The notes under the pieces: model-generated
Told to the model about the DNA's origin: nothing
Database searches by the model: none
The model's input: the letters and a program-made list of their open reading frames with translations, nothing else
In this document: positions 21,101 to 30,128 of the stretch, in pieces
How the letters are laid out: each line of letters opens with the position of its first letter
Position numbering within the stretch: position 1 is the stretch's first letter
From: Chlamydiales bacterium
GTDB taxonomy: Bacteria; Chlamydiota; Chlamydiia; Chlamydiales; JAJFMA01
Length of the DNA stretch: 64,000 nucleotides
NCBI GenBank assembly: GCA_030679955.1
Contig: JAUXSF010000019.1
Location: 36,387-100,386, forward strand
Direction: 5' to 3'
Program-made: the position numbers and the translations under genes

Positions 21101-24100
21101 GGTCCTACAAAGAAGGTTTTTCCTTTGCCTTGAAGAAGCTGTACTATCGTGTTTTTTCCTCTGGTGAGAGAGTAGACAGCTTCTACCTGATCCAGCTCTA
21201 GCATGCAGCTATGGTGGTATTCAAAAGCCATGAAGGCTGGAGCAAACGGGATGTTTAAATCGTAGCATTTTTTTAAACTAAGTTGTTTTGCTAACTGCTC
21301 TAGAGTGGACTCCAGAGGTTCCTTTTCCTTGATTTTTCCATCTAAAACGTTAAATGTATCACTAACTGCACTGCAGCGTGCTTGTTGATGGCAAAGAACT
21401 AAATAGTCGCCAATTTGGTTGTGCACTTGACCTATCTGCGCTGCATTCAGATGGGTGAGCTTTAGGTAACGATTAGGATCTTGCCGCGCAAAGAGGTGGA
21501 TGGCATCTGCCATCGTTAGAGGCGCTATGCGATTTGATGATAGCCCTAACCGTTGCTCTATTTGTTTTTCTTCGTCTTGAGGAAGGGTATTTAGCGTTGC
21601 CAGAATCTGTTTCTCGACTTCCGATATCTTTCGCTGTAGTTTGGTCTTTAAAATTCTGACACTGTTTTTTTGCTTCATCAGGCTCTCTACGTTCAAACAT
21701 GCATAGCGCACCTTGATTGCGTTCTTGGCTATGCCTGCTTCGTAGTCAGCTTGTAGCTGTTGGATACTTTGGGTAATCAAAGAATCTTCAGTTTCATACG
21801 TGAACTTTACTGGAGTAGAGGGTTCCGTTTTAATCGCTTGAAAGTTAGCGACTAACATTTTCTCTAACTCTGGCAAGTTCGGATCCAGCGACGTACTATA
21901 CGTAAGACTTTCACTGCTTTGATCGGAGTGAGAGGCTGGGATAATTTGTGGAAGAGCCTCCTTAGTTTGCAGGAAGGGGGCGATTTTGGGGGCTTTTAGC
22001 TTGCCAGCCGAGCCTCCTAGACCTGCAGCATACCTGACTACACGAGTAGTGAGTTTCGTGCGTTTTACCTTTTTGAGCTGATCATATGATTGAACTCGCT
22101 TAACGATCGCACCTGCTTTTTTATCTGTGGCGTGGTTCAGAGCCGCATGAAGCAAAGCACTTAAAAAGCGAACTTCCTTATCAGCATCTTGTGACATGAG
22201 GTGAAGCATGTTAAGAATCCACGCTTTTTCGACATCCTTTCCGTTTAGAGCTATTTCAAACAATTTAATGAAGTTGGTGTGCAGCACATGATGGGGACGT
22301 GTGCGCAAATCACCGGTAAGGTAGCCTTCTGGAGCTAATTTCAGTAGCTTATCAAGATCTACATTTTTGGAGGTGATGCTCTTGGCAGGGTCCAGGGGCT
22401 GACTGGTCGATGCCTGCCGGATATACTTGTAAAGGTTCCAATGCAGAAATTCTCGCGACGTTAGCATGTTCTCTAGCCGCATGTTTTGCGGCAGGTGCTC
22501 ACGTACCTCGAAGTAACGTCCTACTGCTTCTCGATCGATATAAATATCGATTTTTTTTGATTTTGAAGTATGTCGTGTTTTCCAGTCGAGATATGGGCTA
22601 GAGTAGTCTAGCTCGTTTTCAGCAACGGCAGAGGGGTGGAAGGTTCTATTGTCTGTAACCAGCCACTGAGCATACAAGCGGCACACATAAGAACAGGGTG
22701 AGAAGTCACTTGTTTCTTTTTGGCTGTCAATGATGGCTTTAAGAATGTCAATGTCTCTATTGGTATAGGGTTCATACTTTCGAGCTTGCTTCAAGTGCTT
22801 TAGCACTAGTTGATAGTCTTCGATCGTTGTAGCATGTGTGAGAAGCAGATAGGCTAGATAGGCGTTTTTTTCCGGCGACCGCGTGTTGAAATTGCCTTGA
22901 TGAAGATCCACACGTATACAATGAACTTGCTCAAGCTCCTTCTTTGCGATGGTTTTGAATCGTTTAACGGGTATCAACGCTTCTCGATGCTCCTTGGTAG
23001 ATTCTAAAGCCAAAAATTGTCGGTAGGCACGTATCCCATCCAGGTGTTGATTCAGGGCGATGAATAGGTTTTTCTGAGATTTTAGGACCCATCGTTCGCT
23101 CTTTTTTTCACGAAGAAAGAGTTTTATAAATTCCAAACACTCATTGTCGCCTATAAAGAGATTAGGCAGGATAAGGCGTGAGGGATTTTTGTTATCGCCG
23201 CTCTTGTCTTGAAGAATGTAAGCTTGAGGATCGATCTCTTGGATGGTGTCAGCTCCGGATATCCGTTCTAAATCCACTAATTCCCATCGCACTTGTGCAG
23301 GATCGTCGCAGTAGATTAAAGAACCATCAGTATCAATTAGAATTCTTTCCTTCATAGAGCTGTCTACAGCATAAAGGCCACCGGGGTGTGCCCTCATCTC
23401 CCAAATGGAATATCCCTCAAAAGGGGGTTTCAACAAGTCTGGGGGCAGCAGATCTTTACTAATAAAGCGACAGGCTTGTCCACCAAAGGTGCGGCATATC
23501 TCGATAATCGTTTGGTGTTTGCAAATGATTTTAAACGGGCCAAATGTATCCGACCCGCTATAGGTCCATCCCTCAACGCTTTCAAAACAGTCGAGCTTCA
23601 CACGTTTGTCATTGAAGGCTTCTTTGTACAAGGGGGAGTTTTTGATGAAATCCGGCATCCCTGATAAGGTTTTGTTGTCAGCGATGACTAGACCATTCAA
23701 TAGGTTAATTTCGAATACGGCGGTTTTTTGATTGTTAAAAGCGTAAAAGGGGAACGAGCTGTCTTGCCAACTACCAATTTCCGGGGGAAGAAGTCCGTGA
23801 AGCGCCAGTATTTTAGCTAAGATCCTATGGCCATTCTGACCCTCTTTCATGAGTCTTCTAATGCTGGCAGCATGCATAAAGGGTATTGCTCTAACGCTGG
23901 CTATGTAAGAGGGGGGTAAATGAGAGTTAGTTGGAAGGTCCCACCGAAGTATTCTAAGCTTTGCCGTACTTACAACAACATCTTGTAGGTCTTCCAAGGT
24001 TGTGATTTGCTGGCTCTCATAGCTGTCTAACAGGATGTGCAAAAGATGGTACTTTGATTGAGGGCTATGATATGTGGGATTGTCTAACAGAGAGCGTATA

Positions 24101-27100
24101 TGCGACCGGAAGTGGCTTCTCTTCTCTGTATAGGGCATCCCTGCACCAACACAGTAGTTTAGAAAACGCTGATACTGTGTAAATGTGAAGAGGAGAGCAT
24201 TGATGCTTTCACGATCATTACCAAAGGCCTTGGCACGCTGGTCAAAATGGAGTAAGCAGTCGTCAAGAAAGGCAACTAACTCCGTGGCCATATTAGGATA
24301 GGATTTTAACGCAGCCGTTAGGCGTCCAGGGAAAAATAGGCTCATCTCGAATAGTGACTGATACTTGGGTTCAGTTAGCTGCTCCATATGATCTGCAAAG
24401 TAGTCAATAAGCAGGGGGATGCCCAATGGGCTTGTCCAATTTATCTCGCCTATTGCGTAGCGAATGGCTCGAATAGGGTGTAGGCTAACATCACCACCAG
24501 AGCAGACAATTTCATTTTGCATGACCTCGTGTAAACATAGGGAATCCGATGCTTGTGGTTCAATGCTGAGGGGGGACTTTACAGGCAAGGAGGTCGCGAT
24601 TGTTTTTGTATCTTTCGTTTCCGAATAGCAAGCAATTGTCGCTCGCTTACGATCCTCCGTGAGCCCTTTGGAGGGTATTAGGAATAGTTTTCCAAGCTTG
24701 TAATTTACATAATTTTTGTTTACCGCATATCCTAACGACGTCGTGTGGCAAATGGCTGCTACTGCTTGTAAGCAGGTGAAAAACTGGGGCATTTTGTGAG
24801 CTAGCGTCCATTGTATTTTCCATTCTTCTTCGTCATAATAAGGCTCATGTTCCTCTGTTTCTGCCAAAGTTGCCAATTGTACTTCCAGGTCCACCAGCAT
24901 TTTGGGCCAGCAGTCGCTATGGTCGTCAACAAGTAGCTTTGCATATTGGTACTCGGCGTGTGTCATCTTAATGGCCAGATGATTGGAAAGCTTACTTTCC
25001 TTTTCCGATACAGATTGGCCAGCGAAATCAAAAAGCAATTCACCTTGTGAGCAATTAGCAAGCTCATTTTTAATAAGCTGGTAGTCTTGCTCCCATTGGG
25101 GATTAAGAAAAACATGGTGGCGCAAATCTTCTTCAATAACCTGCGAGAACGCCTGAGAATGGATACCGAAGGAGGCAAGTTTAGGATCGACAACGCAGGA
25201 AATCTTCCAGATGATGATCAGGCAGTATTGAACGGACAAGAAGTTAATAGGACTGTAAGGTGCGGTGTAGTAGAAGTCGACGACGGTATTAGCCATCTCA
25301 CATAAAAGTTTGATAAGAGCCAAGCCCTCTTGGGGATTTTGCCTTACTCCCTCCAGTAAAGACGTCAAGCGGAAGCTTTCTTGGTCGTGTAGAAATGTAC
25401 GACCTAATTGACACAAAGTGATAGCGCAGAGGAAGTTGCATTCCCCAGCACATGCAGAAAATACGCTTTTTAAGGTCTGGATTAATTGTTGGTTGGACCG
25501 AATCGACCTAATATCGAAAGGGGTATATCCAGAAACTCTACCTTGATTAATATGGTGCACGGGTAGGCTATTGGGCTTCTGCCAAAGGTTCCTTGAGGCA
25601 GTTACCATAGCCTTTGATTTTGTGGGATAGTTAGCCTCTAAGGAGAGTGTTTCATGCATGCTCTCCAGCGCTGGTTGATTCTTAATGAACGTAGCCATTC
25701 CCTTTTCCAGGCTTTGCAGCCGCGCCTCGTCAATCGAACCGGTGGCTTTAAACCGCTTCCGCATCACATCAAAACGATGCGGAAAGGCCATGGAATAAAC
25801 TTTGCTAAGCGATGCACTGGAGGAGACACGAGGTATATTTTGCTCCAGTGCAAACAAAACCGCGTCGTCTTTAATGACATCGATTATTTGATGATATAAG
25901 GGACTGCCGAAGGCAACCTTAAAATAGTTAAGTAGCGAGCGAAAAGCACAGGTGTGAGAGACGTTCCATTTACGCCATTCCAATTCCATCTGCTTGCTAT
26001 CTCGCGTTTCTGGTGCTTGGTAGGGTAGGAGGATGGAATAAAAGTCGTCGTATACATGCAGCCTCGACACCTTTTCTAGGAACCCGCGCGACACGCTAAT
26101 TTCCAGCAAGGCCTGTAAAGTGTGAGATTCATGAAGTTGGTCGCGTGTGATATCGTAGTGGTTAGTGCAGCTTCCGGAACGCACCCCATCTGAAGCGTGA
26201 ATATGACGGCTAGCGCCCTGTCCAGGGTTGATGAGCTGAAATTTAAACTTATTCGGAGCGATTTTCGTGGCAAGAAGAACAATGCCATGCTTCTTCCACC
26301 CTAATGGAATGAAGCGAGACTCGCCAATTTCCAGGTTGTCTAGATCTGCCAGGATTTGCTCTTCCATCATTTCTGTGGCTGCCGCAAGCTCAGGAATGTT
26401 TTCAGAGCAACGCGCTGCTTGTACCCACGACATGTACTGATGGCCCTGCTGCAAATGTCTTTGAACTTTTTTCACTTCCGCATGCTCAGAAACCTCCAGC
26501 CTAGCGGCAGCATAGGCCACGGCTTTTTTCAGAAAAATGACTAACTCCAAGTAGTTATTGCCTTCTAGCTTGTTGCCGAAGTCATCGTCCATTTCGGTAA
26601 TAAAGGAATCGCCAACCAGCCCAGCTACAAATTTGTCGCCCAAATGTAGCCGAAAGTCTCGCTCAACTTCATTGCAGCCACTCAGTATTTTTGCGAAGTG
26701 TCTTACCTGTTCGGACATTTCTGGCGTTAGGCTAGAGTCATCAAAACCTTGGCTGACTAGAAAGGCAGCGATGGGAACGAGGCGATGGCTTAGGGTATTA
26801 TCCAGTAGCATTCTGCCAGCTGCTTCTAATACATGAGGCTGCTTTTTTGAGGCCTTTAGCAGAAAGCTAATTGACCAGTAGGGATGATAAGTTATTATTG
26901 TCTTAATTAGTTCATCACTGATCTTTGGAAAATTGCCATTTTCCCATAACGCGTCCACAAGGTGCAGTTGACAGAGTTTAACAGCTCGATCAATGATCTG
27001 CTCTGAAACTACCAAAGAACCCAGTAATCCGCCCTTAATGATCAAGGTGGCTTCAGTAAATTCTTTTGCAGATAGTAGCTTATATAAGTCTTTCTCGAGA

Positions 27101-28281
27101 AAGAGCGCATGGGATTTACCGAGTTCTAAAGAGGCTCCTCGTTCTGTCAACAACGTTTTTACATCGTGTTGGTCACATTTGGTCGCGACTTCTAAAGCGC
27201 TCTGACCGATAAACTGAGTGTCTACTAAAGGAGCTTGAAAGATGCAGTCGACAGACATCCCGCATTCAATAAGGGCTGCTATGATGTCCGTGCGTCCATG
27301 TTGAATGGCGGTTAATAATACCGGTTGTAAAAGTAGGTCAGCGTTTTTGTGCACTATGGATTTACAAAGAGAGACAGCGGCTTCCTCGCTCAGATTTTTC
27401 TCTATGCTTAAGCTAAGAACGTGGACAACAAGATGTTGGATCGACATTAGGTCAGATTTTGTCTGTTTTTGCAGAAAGGCAATTAACCGTGAAGTCTCAT
27501 TGACCGACAAGTTTTCATATTCGTGGTACAATCCAAATAAAATATCTTTTAGGGGACGACAGTCCCAATCAACTGGAAGATCTGCTGGGACTTTTGGCAA
27601 ACGGTACTTGTTATCAGGACGATCGCGGGATAGCCCGGCCTCCTGCAAGATCAGACTTGCCGAAACAGTGTTGCAGTAGTGAAAAAATGAGCGCCCTTCT
27701 AGATCTCTCCATGAGCGCAGCGTATAATCTTTCATCAGATCGCCAAGAGCGGCATCATCGTTCTTTTCTAAGGCCTCCAAAACTTTTTGCACTTTTTTGT
27801 AGAACAGAGAGATTTTCTTAGCCTCAGTAAAGCCAAGTTTTTCACCAATCCTAAAAATGTCTGTACTCAAGCTTACGCTGGATAGCAGGGGAGAATCAGG
27901 CTTATCGGCAAATAGAGCCCATGACCACGGATTGGATTTTTGGAGCATCTCATTAACAACCAGACCAGTCAACACAAGTTCATGGTGAACGTCGTTACAA
28001 TTGGCAAGCTGCCTTATGACTTGGCTCTTTATTTTTGCTAGTTTTAGAGAAATAAGAGGTAGGGTAGAAAATCTCCCAGAGCATTCAAAGTCATCAAGAA
28101 TTCTTATCCACTGTAAAGCCGACAGTGGTTCTGCATTTTCGTAGAGTTTTCCTAGGCAATACGCTTCAGATACATGACTAAAAATATGAAGGGGTTTATC
28201 CACCGCTTCTATAGATTTTATAATGCTCCAGAAAGTTTTAGCATTAGAATAGTTCTCATTTTTAAAAAAATCTGAAATCAT
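18184..28281 (-). CDS. Giant protein: ankyrin-like repeats, His-Asn-Cys module, NTPase-like core
   Basis: A 3365-residue single reading frame. Residues about 315-390 look like ankyrin repeats (LLTAIQHGRTDIIAALIECG, QSALEVATKCDQHDVKTLLT). Residues about 655-790 hold the motif block of the two 786-residue paralogues: LGWKKH (His665), INPGQG with a further His, and SHTC ending in Cys778. Near 2380 is a Walker A-like GKGKT, and near 2519 an acidic AMDEVHEALD like a DEAD/SecA-type Walker B. The C-terminal part resembles very large DUF3638/DUF3645-type proteins of fungi and chlamydiae, as far as I can judge by eye. No signal peptide or membrane segments. Substrate unknown; it may act as a scaffold or secreted factor. 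A promoter candidate is at 28312-28340. Confidence 0.8.
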   Translation of the reverse strand: MISDFFKNENYSNAKTFWSIIKSIEAVDKPLHIFSHVSEAYCLGKLYENAEPLSALQWIRILDDFECSGRFSTLPLISLKLAKIKSQVIRQLANCNDVHHELVLTGLVVNEMLQKSNPWSWALFADKPDSPLLSSVSLSTDIFRIGEKLGFTEAKKISLFYKKVQKVLEALEKNDDAALGDLMKDYTLRSWRDLEGRSFFHYCNTVSASLILQEAGLSRDRPDNKYRLPKVPADLPVDWDCRPLKDILFGLYHEYENLSVNETSRLIAFLQKQTKSDLMSIQHLVVHVLSLSIEKNLSEEAAVSLCKSIVHKNADLLLQPVLLTAIQHGRTDIIAALIECGMSVDCIFQAPLVDTQFIGQSALEVATKCDQHDVKTLLTERGASLELGKSHALFLEKDLYKLLSAKEFTEATLIIKGGLLGSLVVSEQIIDRAVKLCQLHLVDALWENGNFPKISDELIKTIITYHPYWSISFLLKASKKQPHVLEAAGRMLLDNTLSHRLVPIAAFLVSQGFDDSSLTPEMSEQVRHFAKILSGCNEVERDFRLHLGDKFVAGLVGDSFITEMDDDFGNKLEGNNYLELVIFLKKAVAYAAARLEVSEHAEVKKVQRHLQQGHQYMSWVQAARCSENIPELAAATEMMEEQILADLDNLEIGESRFIPLGWKKHGIVLLATKIAPNKFKFQLINPGQGASRHIHASDGVRSGSCTNHYDITRDQLHESHTLQALLEISVSRGFLEKVSRLHVYDDFYSILLPYQAPETRDSKQMELEWRKWNVSHTCAFRSLLNYFKVAFGSPLYHQIIDVIKDDAVLFALEQNIPRVSSSASLSKVYSMAFPHRFDVMRKRFKATGSIDEARLQSLEKGMATFIKNQPALESMHETLSLEANYPTKSKAMVTASRNLWQKPNSLPVHHINQGRVSGYTPFDIRSIRSNQQLIQTLKSVFSACAGECNFLCAITLCQLGRTFLHDQESFRLTSLLEGVRQNPQEGLALIKLLCEMANTVVDFYYTAPYSPINFLSVQYCLIIIWKISCVVDPKLASFGIHSQAFSQVIEEDLRHHVFLNPQWEQDYQLIKNELANCSQGELLFDFAGQSVSEKESKLSNHLAIKMTHAEYQYAKLLVDDHSDCWPKMLVDLEVQLATLAETEEHEPYYDEEEWKIQWTLAHKMPQFFTCLQAVAAICHTTSLGYAVNKNYVNYKLGKLFLIPSKGLTEDRKRATIACYSETKDTKTIATSLPVKSPLSIEPQASDSLCLHEVMQNEIVCSGGDVSLHPIRAIRYAIGEINWTSPLGIPLLIDYFADHMEQLTEPKYQSLFEMSLFFPGRLTAALKSYPNMATELVAFLDDCLLHFDQRAKAFGNDRESINALLFTFTQYQRFLNYCVGAGMPYTEKRSHFRSHIRSLLDNPTYHSPQSKYHLLHILLDSYESQQITTLEDLQDVVVSTAKLRILRWDLPTNSHLPPSYIASVRAIPFMHAASIRRLMKEGQNGHRILAKILALHGLLPPEIGSWQDSSFPFYAFNNQKTAVFEINLLNGLVIADNKTLSGMPDFIKNSPLYKEAFNDKRVKLDCFESVEGWTYSGSDTFGPFKIICKHQTIIEICRTFGGQACRFISKDLLPPDLLKPPFEGYSIWEMRAHPGGLYAVDSSMKERILIDTDGSLIYCDDPAQVRWELVDLERISGADTIQEIDPQAYILQDKSGDNKNPSRLILPNLFIGDNECLEFIKLFLREKKSERWVLKSQKNLFIALNQHLDGIRAYRQFLALESTKEHREALIPVKRFKTIAKKELEQVHCIRVDLHQGNFNTRSPEKNAYLAYLLLTHATTIEDYQLVLKHLKQARKYEPYTNRDIDILKAIIDSQKETSDFSPCSYVCRLYAQWLVTDNRTFHPSAVAENELDYSSPYLDWKTRHTSKSKKIDIYIDREAVGRYFEVREHLPQNMRLENMLTSREFLHWNLYKYIRQASTSQPLDPAKSITSKNVDLDKLLKLAPEGYLTGDLRTRPHHVLHTNFIKLFEIALNGKDVEKAWILNMLHLMSQDADKEVRFLSALLHAALNHATDKKAGAIVKRVQSYDQLKKVKRTKLTTRVVRYAAGLGGSAGKLKAPKIAPFLQTKEALPQIIPASHSDQSSESLTYSTSLDPNLPELEKMLVANFQAIKTEPSTPVKFTYETEDSLITQSIQQLQADYEAGIAKNAIKVRYACLNVESLMKQKNSVRILKTKLQRKISEVEKQILATLNTLPQDEEKQIEQRLGLSSNRIAPLTMADAIHLFARQDPNRYLKLTHLNAAQIGQVHNQIGDYLVLCHQQARCSAVSDTFNVLDGKIKEKEPLESTLEQLAKQLSLKKCYDLNIPFAPAFMAFEYHHSCMLELDQVEAVYSLTRGKNTIVQLLQGKGKTFFVGPLIAFLNADGNTLSTHIPGSSQATSTLYDMGHNGDVTFGQRQDSFTFDDDPKKFTEAFLIPVQALLEEAIVNRDYVTLSKETLRAMRSKYIKMRFLLQETPDAKLEKINQALKSILRLFRKKAVFAMDEVHEALDPLNELCMPFGASSPPNLDQYELMCQIMRIACSAKDDKGQYLLSVHDSSLQSSAQYKLMIKEVIKVLCKQAPWNAPEIKEYITGETSELPQALTAPERRDEANLVILARLMLTEDLLKSRLKSSVDEDHGLCEGSPRISVPLIANMKRAGNSEYSDTLIVGLNTILDYLDTGLNSEQVDRFIPYCRQIALQEQKSTNCSTLLDTTIAKDFTTAFSIGLYDNTATNADLINNMLAALKANQSIAMRLVLDFVLVEELKKVEIFKRQAGSNAQNTVSMARGMVGYSANIGENMAPLDCEVVLDFGTNGQTIDLLISKGELIAVPRDAKKLIKLGLQRPRLRTFIDVGVHFRGIPNDRVGQMIGKRLRKNQSEVQGVLFFEPGSGKLSSTHRDNLGNTTKLSGSSADTIAQETGLDDKSLITYYDEEHITGTNLRQMPTAEAIVTVKETTTMPKLLQGARRMRDLDGLQRILMGLPYDVMLFMQEMLRKDSLSTSDVVLFTNILEAEAQRENNLPFALQKLVNEFEQLVLDRLYALPQSEEIALFAKVGSIFAKETSTDLVTAYTNQRQSVETPEYLIQELTKLKAIVEIAFTKEEVSTVCQRISDQIMTPRKLKEMRSHVSITSNINRVSQSMHIHEAHMELSRLHDYNHCRDQEIHRNVEHVKDDCVPSTQEIAFTLDQFASPSLGESINIIDLKAVTNPEPGKAACIWSLQQVLQYEIEDAVKVDTNILVTSNACLATDTRMCLAGGSKSPYALLLICDLTEDKQVWKLIIGSMMDGTAFDVWIREQSNALPADRAFWLFRSNGEIASTSPNVKDINPLENLTAAALVAEARTIISKT

Positions 28282-28308
28282 TAATTATCTTAATTGTGGT
28301 ATTGAATC

Positions 28309-28327
28309 AAAACAATACCATTGTTTT
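28309..28327. promoter_or_regulatory. Palindrome between divergent giant and Inc-like genes
   Basis: AAAACAAT-ACC-ATTGTTTT is a perfect 8-bp-arm inverted repeat (28309-28316, 28320-28327). It covers the -10 box of the promoter proposed for the giant gene and lies upstream of the divergent gene. An operator role is inferred from position only. Confidence 0.35.
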
Positions 28328-28340
28328 ATAAAAATTTCAA
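28312..28340 (-). promoter_or_regulatory. Candidate promoter of the giant gene
   Basis: On the minus strand TTGAAA (28340-28335) and TATTGT (28317-28312) are 17 bp apart. Transcription would start near 28305, about 24 nt before the ATG. The match is moderate, and AT-rich DNA makes chance hits likely. Confidence 0.4.
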
Positions 28341-28463
28341 CAAATCGAAGTGTATTATAGATATTTTTGCTCTAAAAATTTATTGATAAAAGCAGAAATA
28401 CCCTTATCAAACCTTAATACTCTTAGGGTAAACTCCTGTTTTTACGCCAAAGAAGAGAGAACC

Positions 28464-30068
28464 ATGAGTAATATTAATGCCTCCAATTCAATTAAAAACA
28501 TTGAACGAATAGAGATTTTATTACAGGAAGGTGGTGTTCAAAATCACGCAAAAGCTAGCTTAGAAGTCGTCAAGCTAGCAATGAATAATTTGAGAGATGT
28601 GGGTGTACATACCTATGACACCTTTGCCTCTCTGGGCATAGCGTGGAAAGAAGGCAGATTAAGTATCGCCACCAACCATGCCGTTCGAGCTTTTCAATAT
28701 TCACTACAATTTTTTTCTAATTCCGTAGCGCTTTTCGTTCCGGTAACTGCAGTAAAAGCGGCGAAGATCATAGGGACGACCACTGTGTGGAATTCTCCAA
28801 TGCCTCGAGGGTTAAAAGGAAAGACGAAGTTCTGGTTGCAGCAGACTGTTTCAGCGGGCAAGAAGATCGCCAGTCAGGTTGTAAGTCATCCTCAAGGCAT
28901 GCTAGCCGTTAAAGCTGTAGCAAGCTTAGCGGCTGTTGGAACAGCAGGCGTGGTTACGCAGCGACTCCTAGGCGGTACTGCTCCTGACATCGTTCCTGAT
29001 CCTTCACCATTGTTTAATCCTATGGCCCTTGTGCTGGGCGCCTTGGGAATCACAACTTTGTGCGTCGTTGGTGGCGGTGTTGCTTATTCGAGAGCCAATG
29101 TACCTGTAATACCTGCGCCTGGTGCAGCTGTAATACCAGCGCCTTCTTGGAACTTTAATGACATTTTGCAGAACTTTCCACAAGGTGGCCAGCAAGGGCT
29201 TCAGCAAGCTGGAGCAGGAATAGCGCCCCCAGCAGAGACTCCGGAAGCCATAAAGCTTCGCATTAACCAGGAATTGGCTCCGCATAGAGAACTCTTGCAG
29301 CGCACCTACGACTTGTTAAGTAACGATGGTGGAGACTTTACAAATAATGACCTTCTCACGGTTATAGGAGTTGAACTTACAAGAGTCCTCGATGACACGT
29401 ATACGTATAGGGATCAGTTAGGCAATCAAGACATAAGAGATGCTCTGGCATTAATGCTAAACGTTCCACATGTGGACAACTATTACATAGGTAGGATCAA
29501 CGAATTCCTAGCGGCGCCAATCCCAGCGATTGAGCCACCACCAGCGCCGCAACCAAATCCAGCAGAGCTTGGACAGGGCGAGCCCATTCCAGGTGTTCAA
29601 GATCCACTGCTAGACGATCCGCTAGATCTTGAACCAGCCGATCTAGAGATTGTTCGGGTGGAGCCGCCGCCTGTGCAAGCGCCTATTGAAGATGCTGTCT
29701 CGTATGCAATGCAAGAGATTTTTGCGATCTTGGAACTAGAGTTAGAGGATGAACTCGACCGTAATATAGCGCTTCTTGAAGGACAGCTGCAGGATGTTTA
29801 TAGAATGCGACACACTGAAGAGAATAATAGGCTCATTCACAATGAGAAACTCAGAGGATTTTTGAGTTTCTTAGCAGGTAAGCAAGTGGTTCAAGACAGT
29901 CCAGACCTCCTTGAAGCTATCCGCCTCTTTCTAAGCGGTAGCAACATAGCAGGAAAATCGTTGGGAGATACCCTGAATAGGGCACAAGATGAAAACAGAA
30001 TTAGCAAAGCTGTTGCCCTGGAAATACTGCGAGATGCTCTTGCTCAGCTACAAGCAGAAGCCGAGTAA
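28464..30068 (+). CDS. Inc-like membrane protein with two close hydrophobic segments
   Basis: A 534-residue protein of unknown function. Two hydrophobic segments, at about 149-165 (AVASLAAVGTAGVV) and 185-208 (ALVLGALGITTLCVV), lie about 20 residues apart. This bilobed pattern without a cleavable signal is typical of chlamydial inclusion membrane (Inc) proteins inserted by type III secretion. A Pro-rich linker follows near 330-400, then an acidic, probably helical C-terminal 130 residues. An in-frame ATG 114 bp upstream exists, but AGAAGAGAGA before ATG 28464 favours the shorter form. Inc assignment is inference from topology, not homology. Confidence 0.65.
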   Translation: MSNINASNSIKNIERIEILLQEGGVQNHAKASLEVVKLAMNNLRDVGVHTYDTFASLGIAWKEGRLSIATNHAVRAFQYSLQFFSNSVALFVPVTAVKAAKIIGTTTVWNSPMPRGLKGKTKFWLQQTVSAGKKIASQVVSHPQGMLAVKAVASLAAVGTAGVVTQRLLGGTAPDIVPDPSPLFNPMALVLGALGITTLCVVGGGVAYSRANVPVIPAPGAAVIPAPSWNFNDILQNFPQGGQQGLQQAGAGIAPPAETPEAIKLRINQELAPHRELLQRTYDLLSNDGGDFTNNDLLTVIGVELTRVLDDTYTYRDQLGNQDIRDALALMLNVPHVDNYYIGRINEFLAAPIPAIEPPPAPQPNPAELGQGEPIPGVQDPLLDDPLDLEPADLEIVRVEPPPVQAPIEDAVSYAMQEIFAILELELEDELDRNIALLEGQLQDVYRMRHTEENNRLIHNEKLRGFLSFLAGKQVVQDSPDLLEAIRLFLSGSNIAGKSLGDTLNRAQDENRISKAVALEILRDALAQLQAEAE

Positions 30069-30078
30069 TATTTTACTA

Positions 30079-30111
30079 AGATATGCATGATCGCGGCGAT
30101 CATGCATATCT
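30079..30111. terminator. Perfect inverted repeat between convergent genes
   Basis: AGATATGCATGATCGC (30079-30094) and its exact complement (30096-30111) are separated by one base. It starts 10 bp after the stop of the Inc-like gene and ends 17 bp before the stop of the opposing gene. There is no long T-tract, so a two-way terminator is likely but not proven. Confidence 0.6.
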
Positions 30112-30128
30112 GATATGTTCCATTCAGT

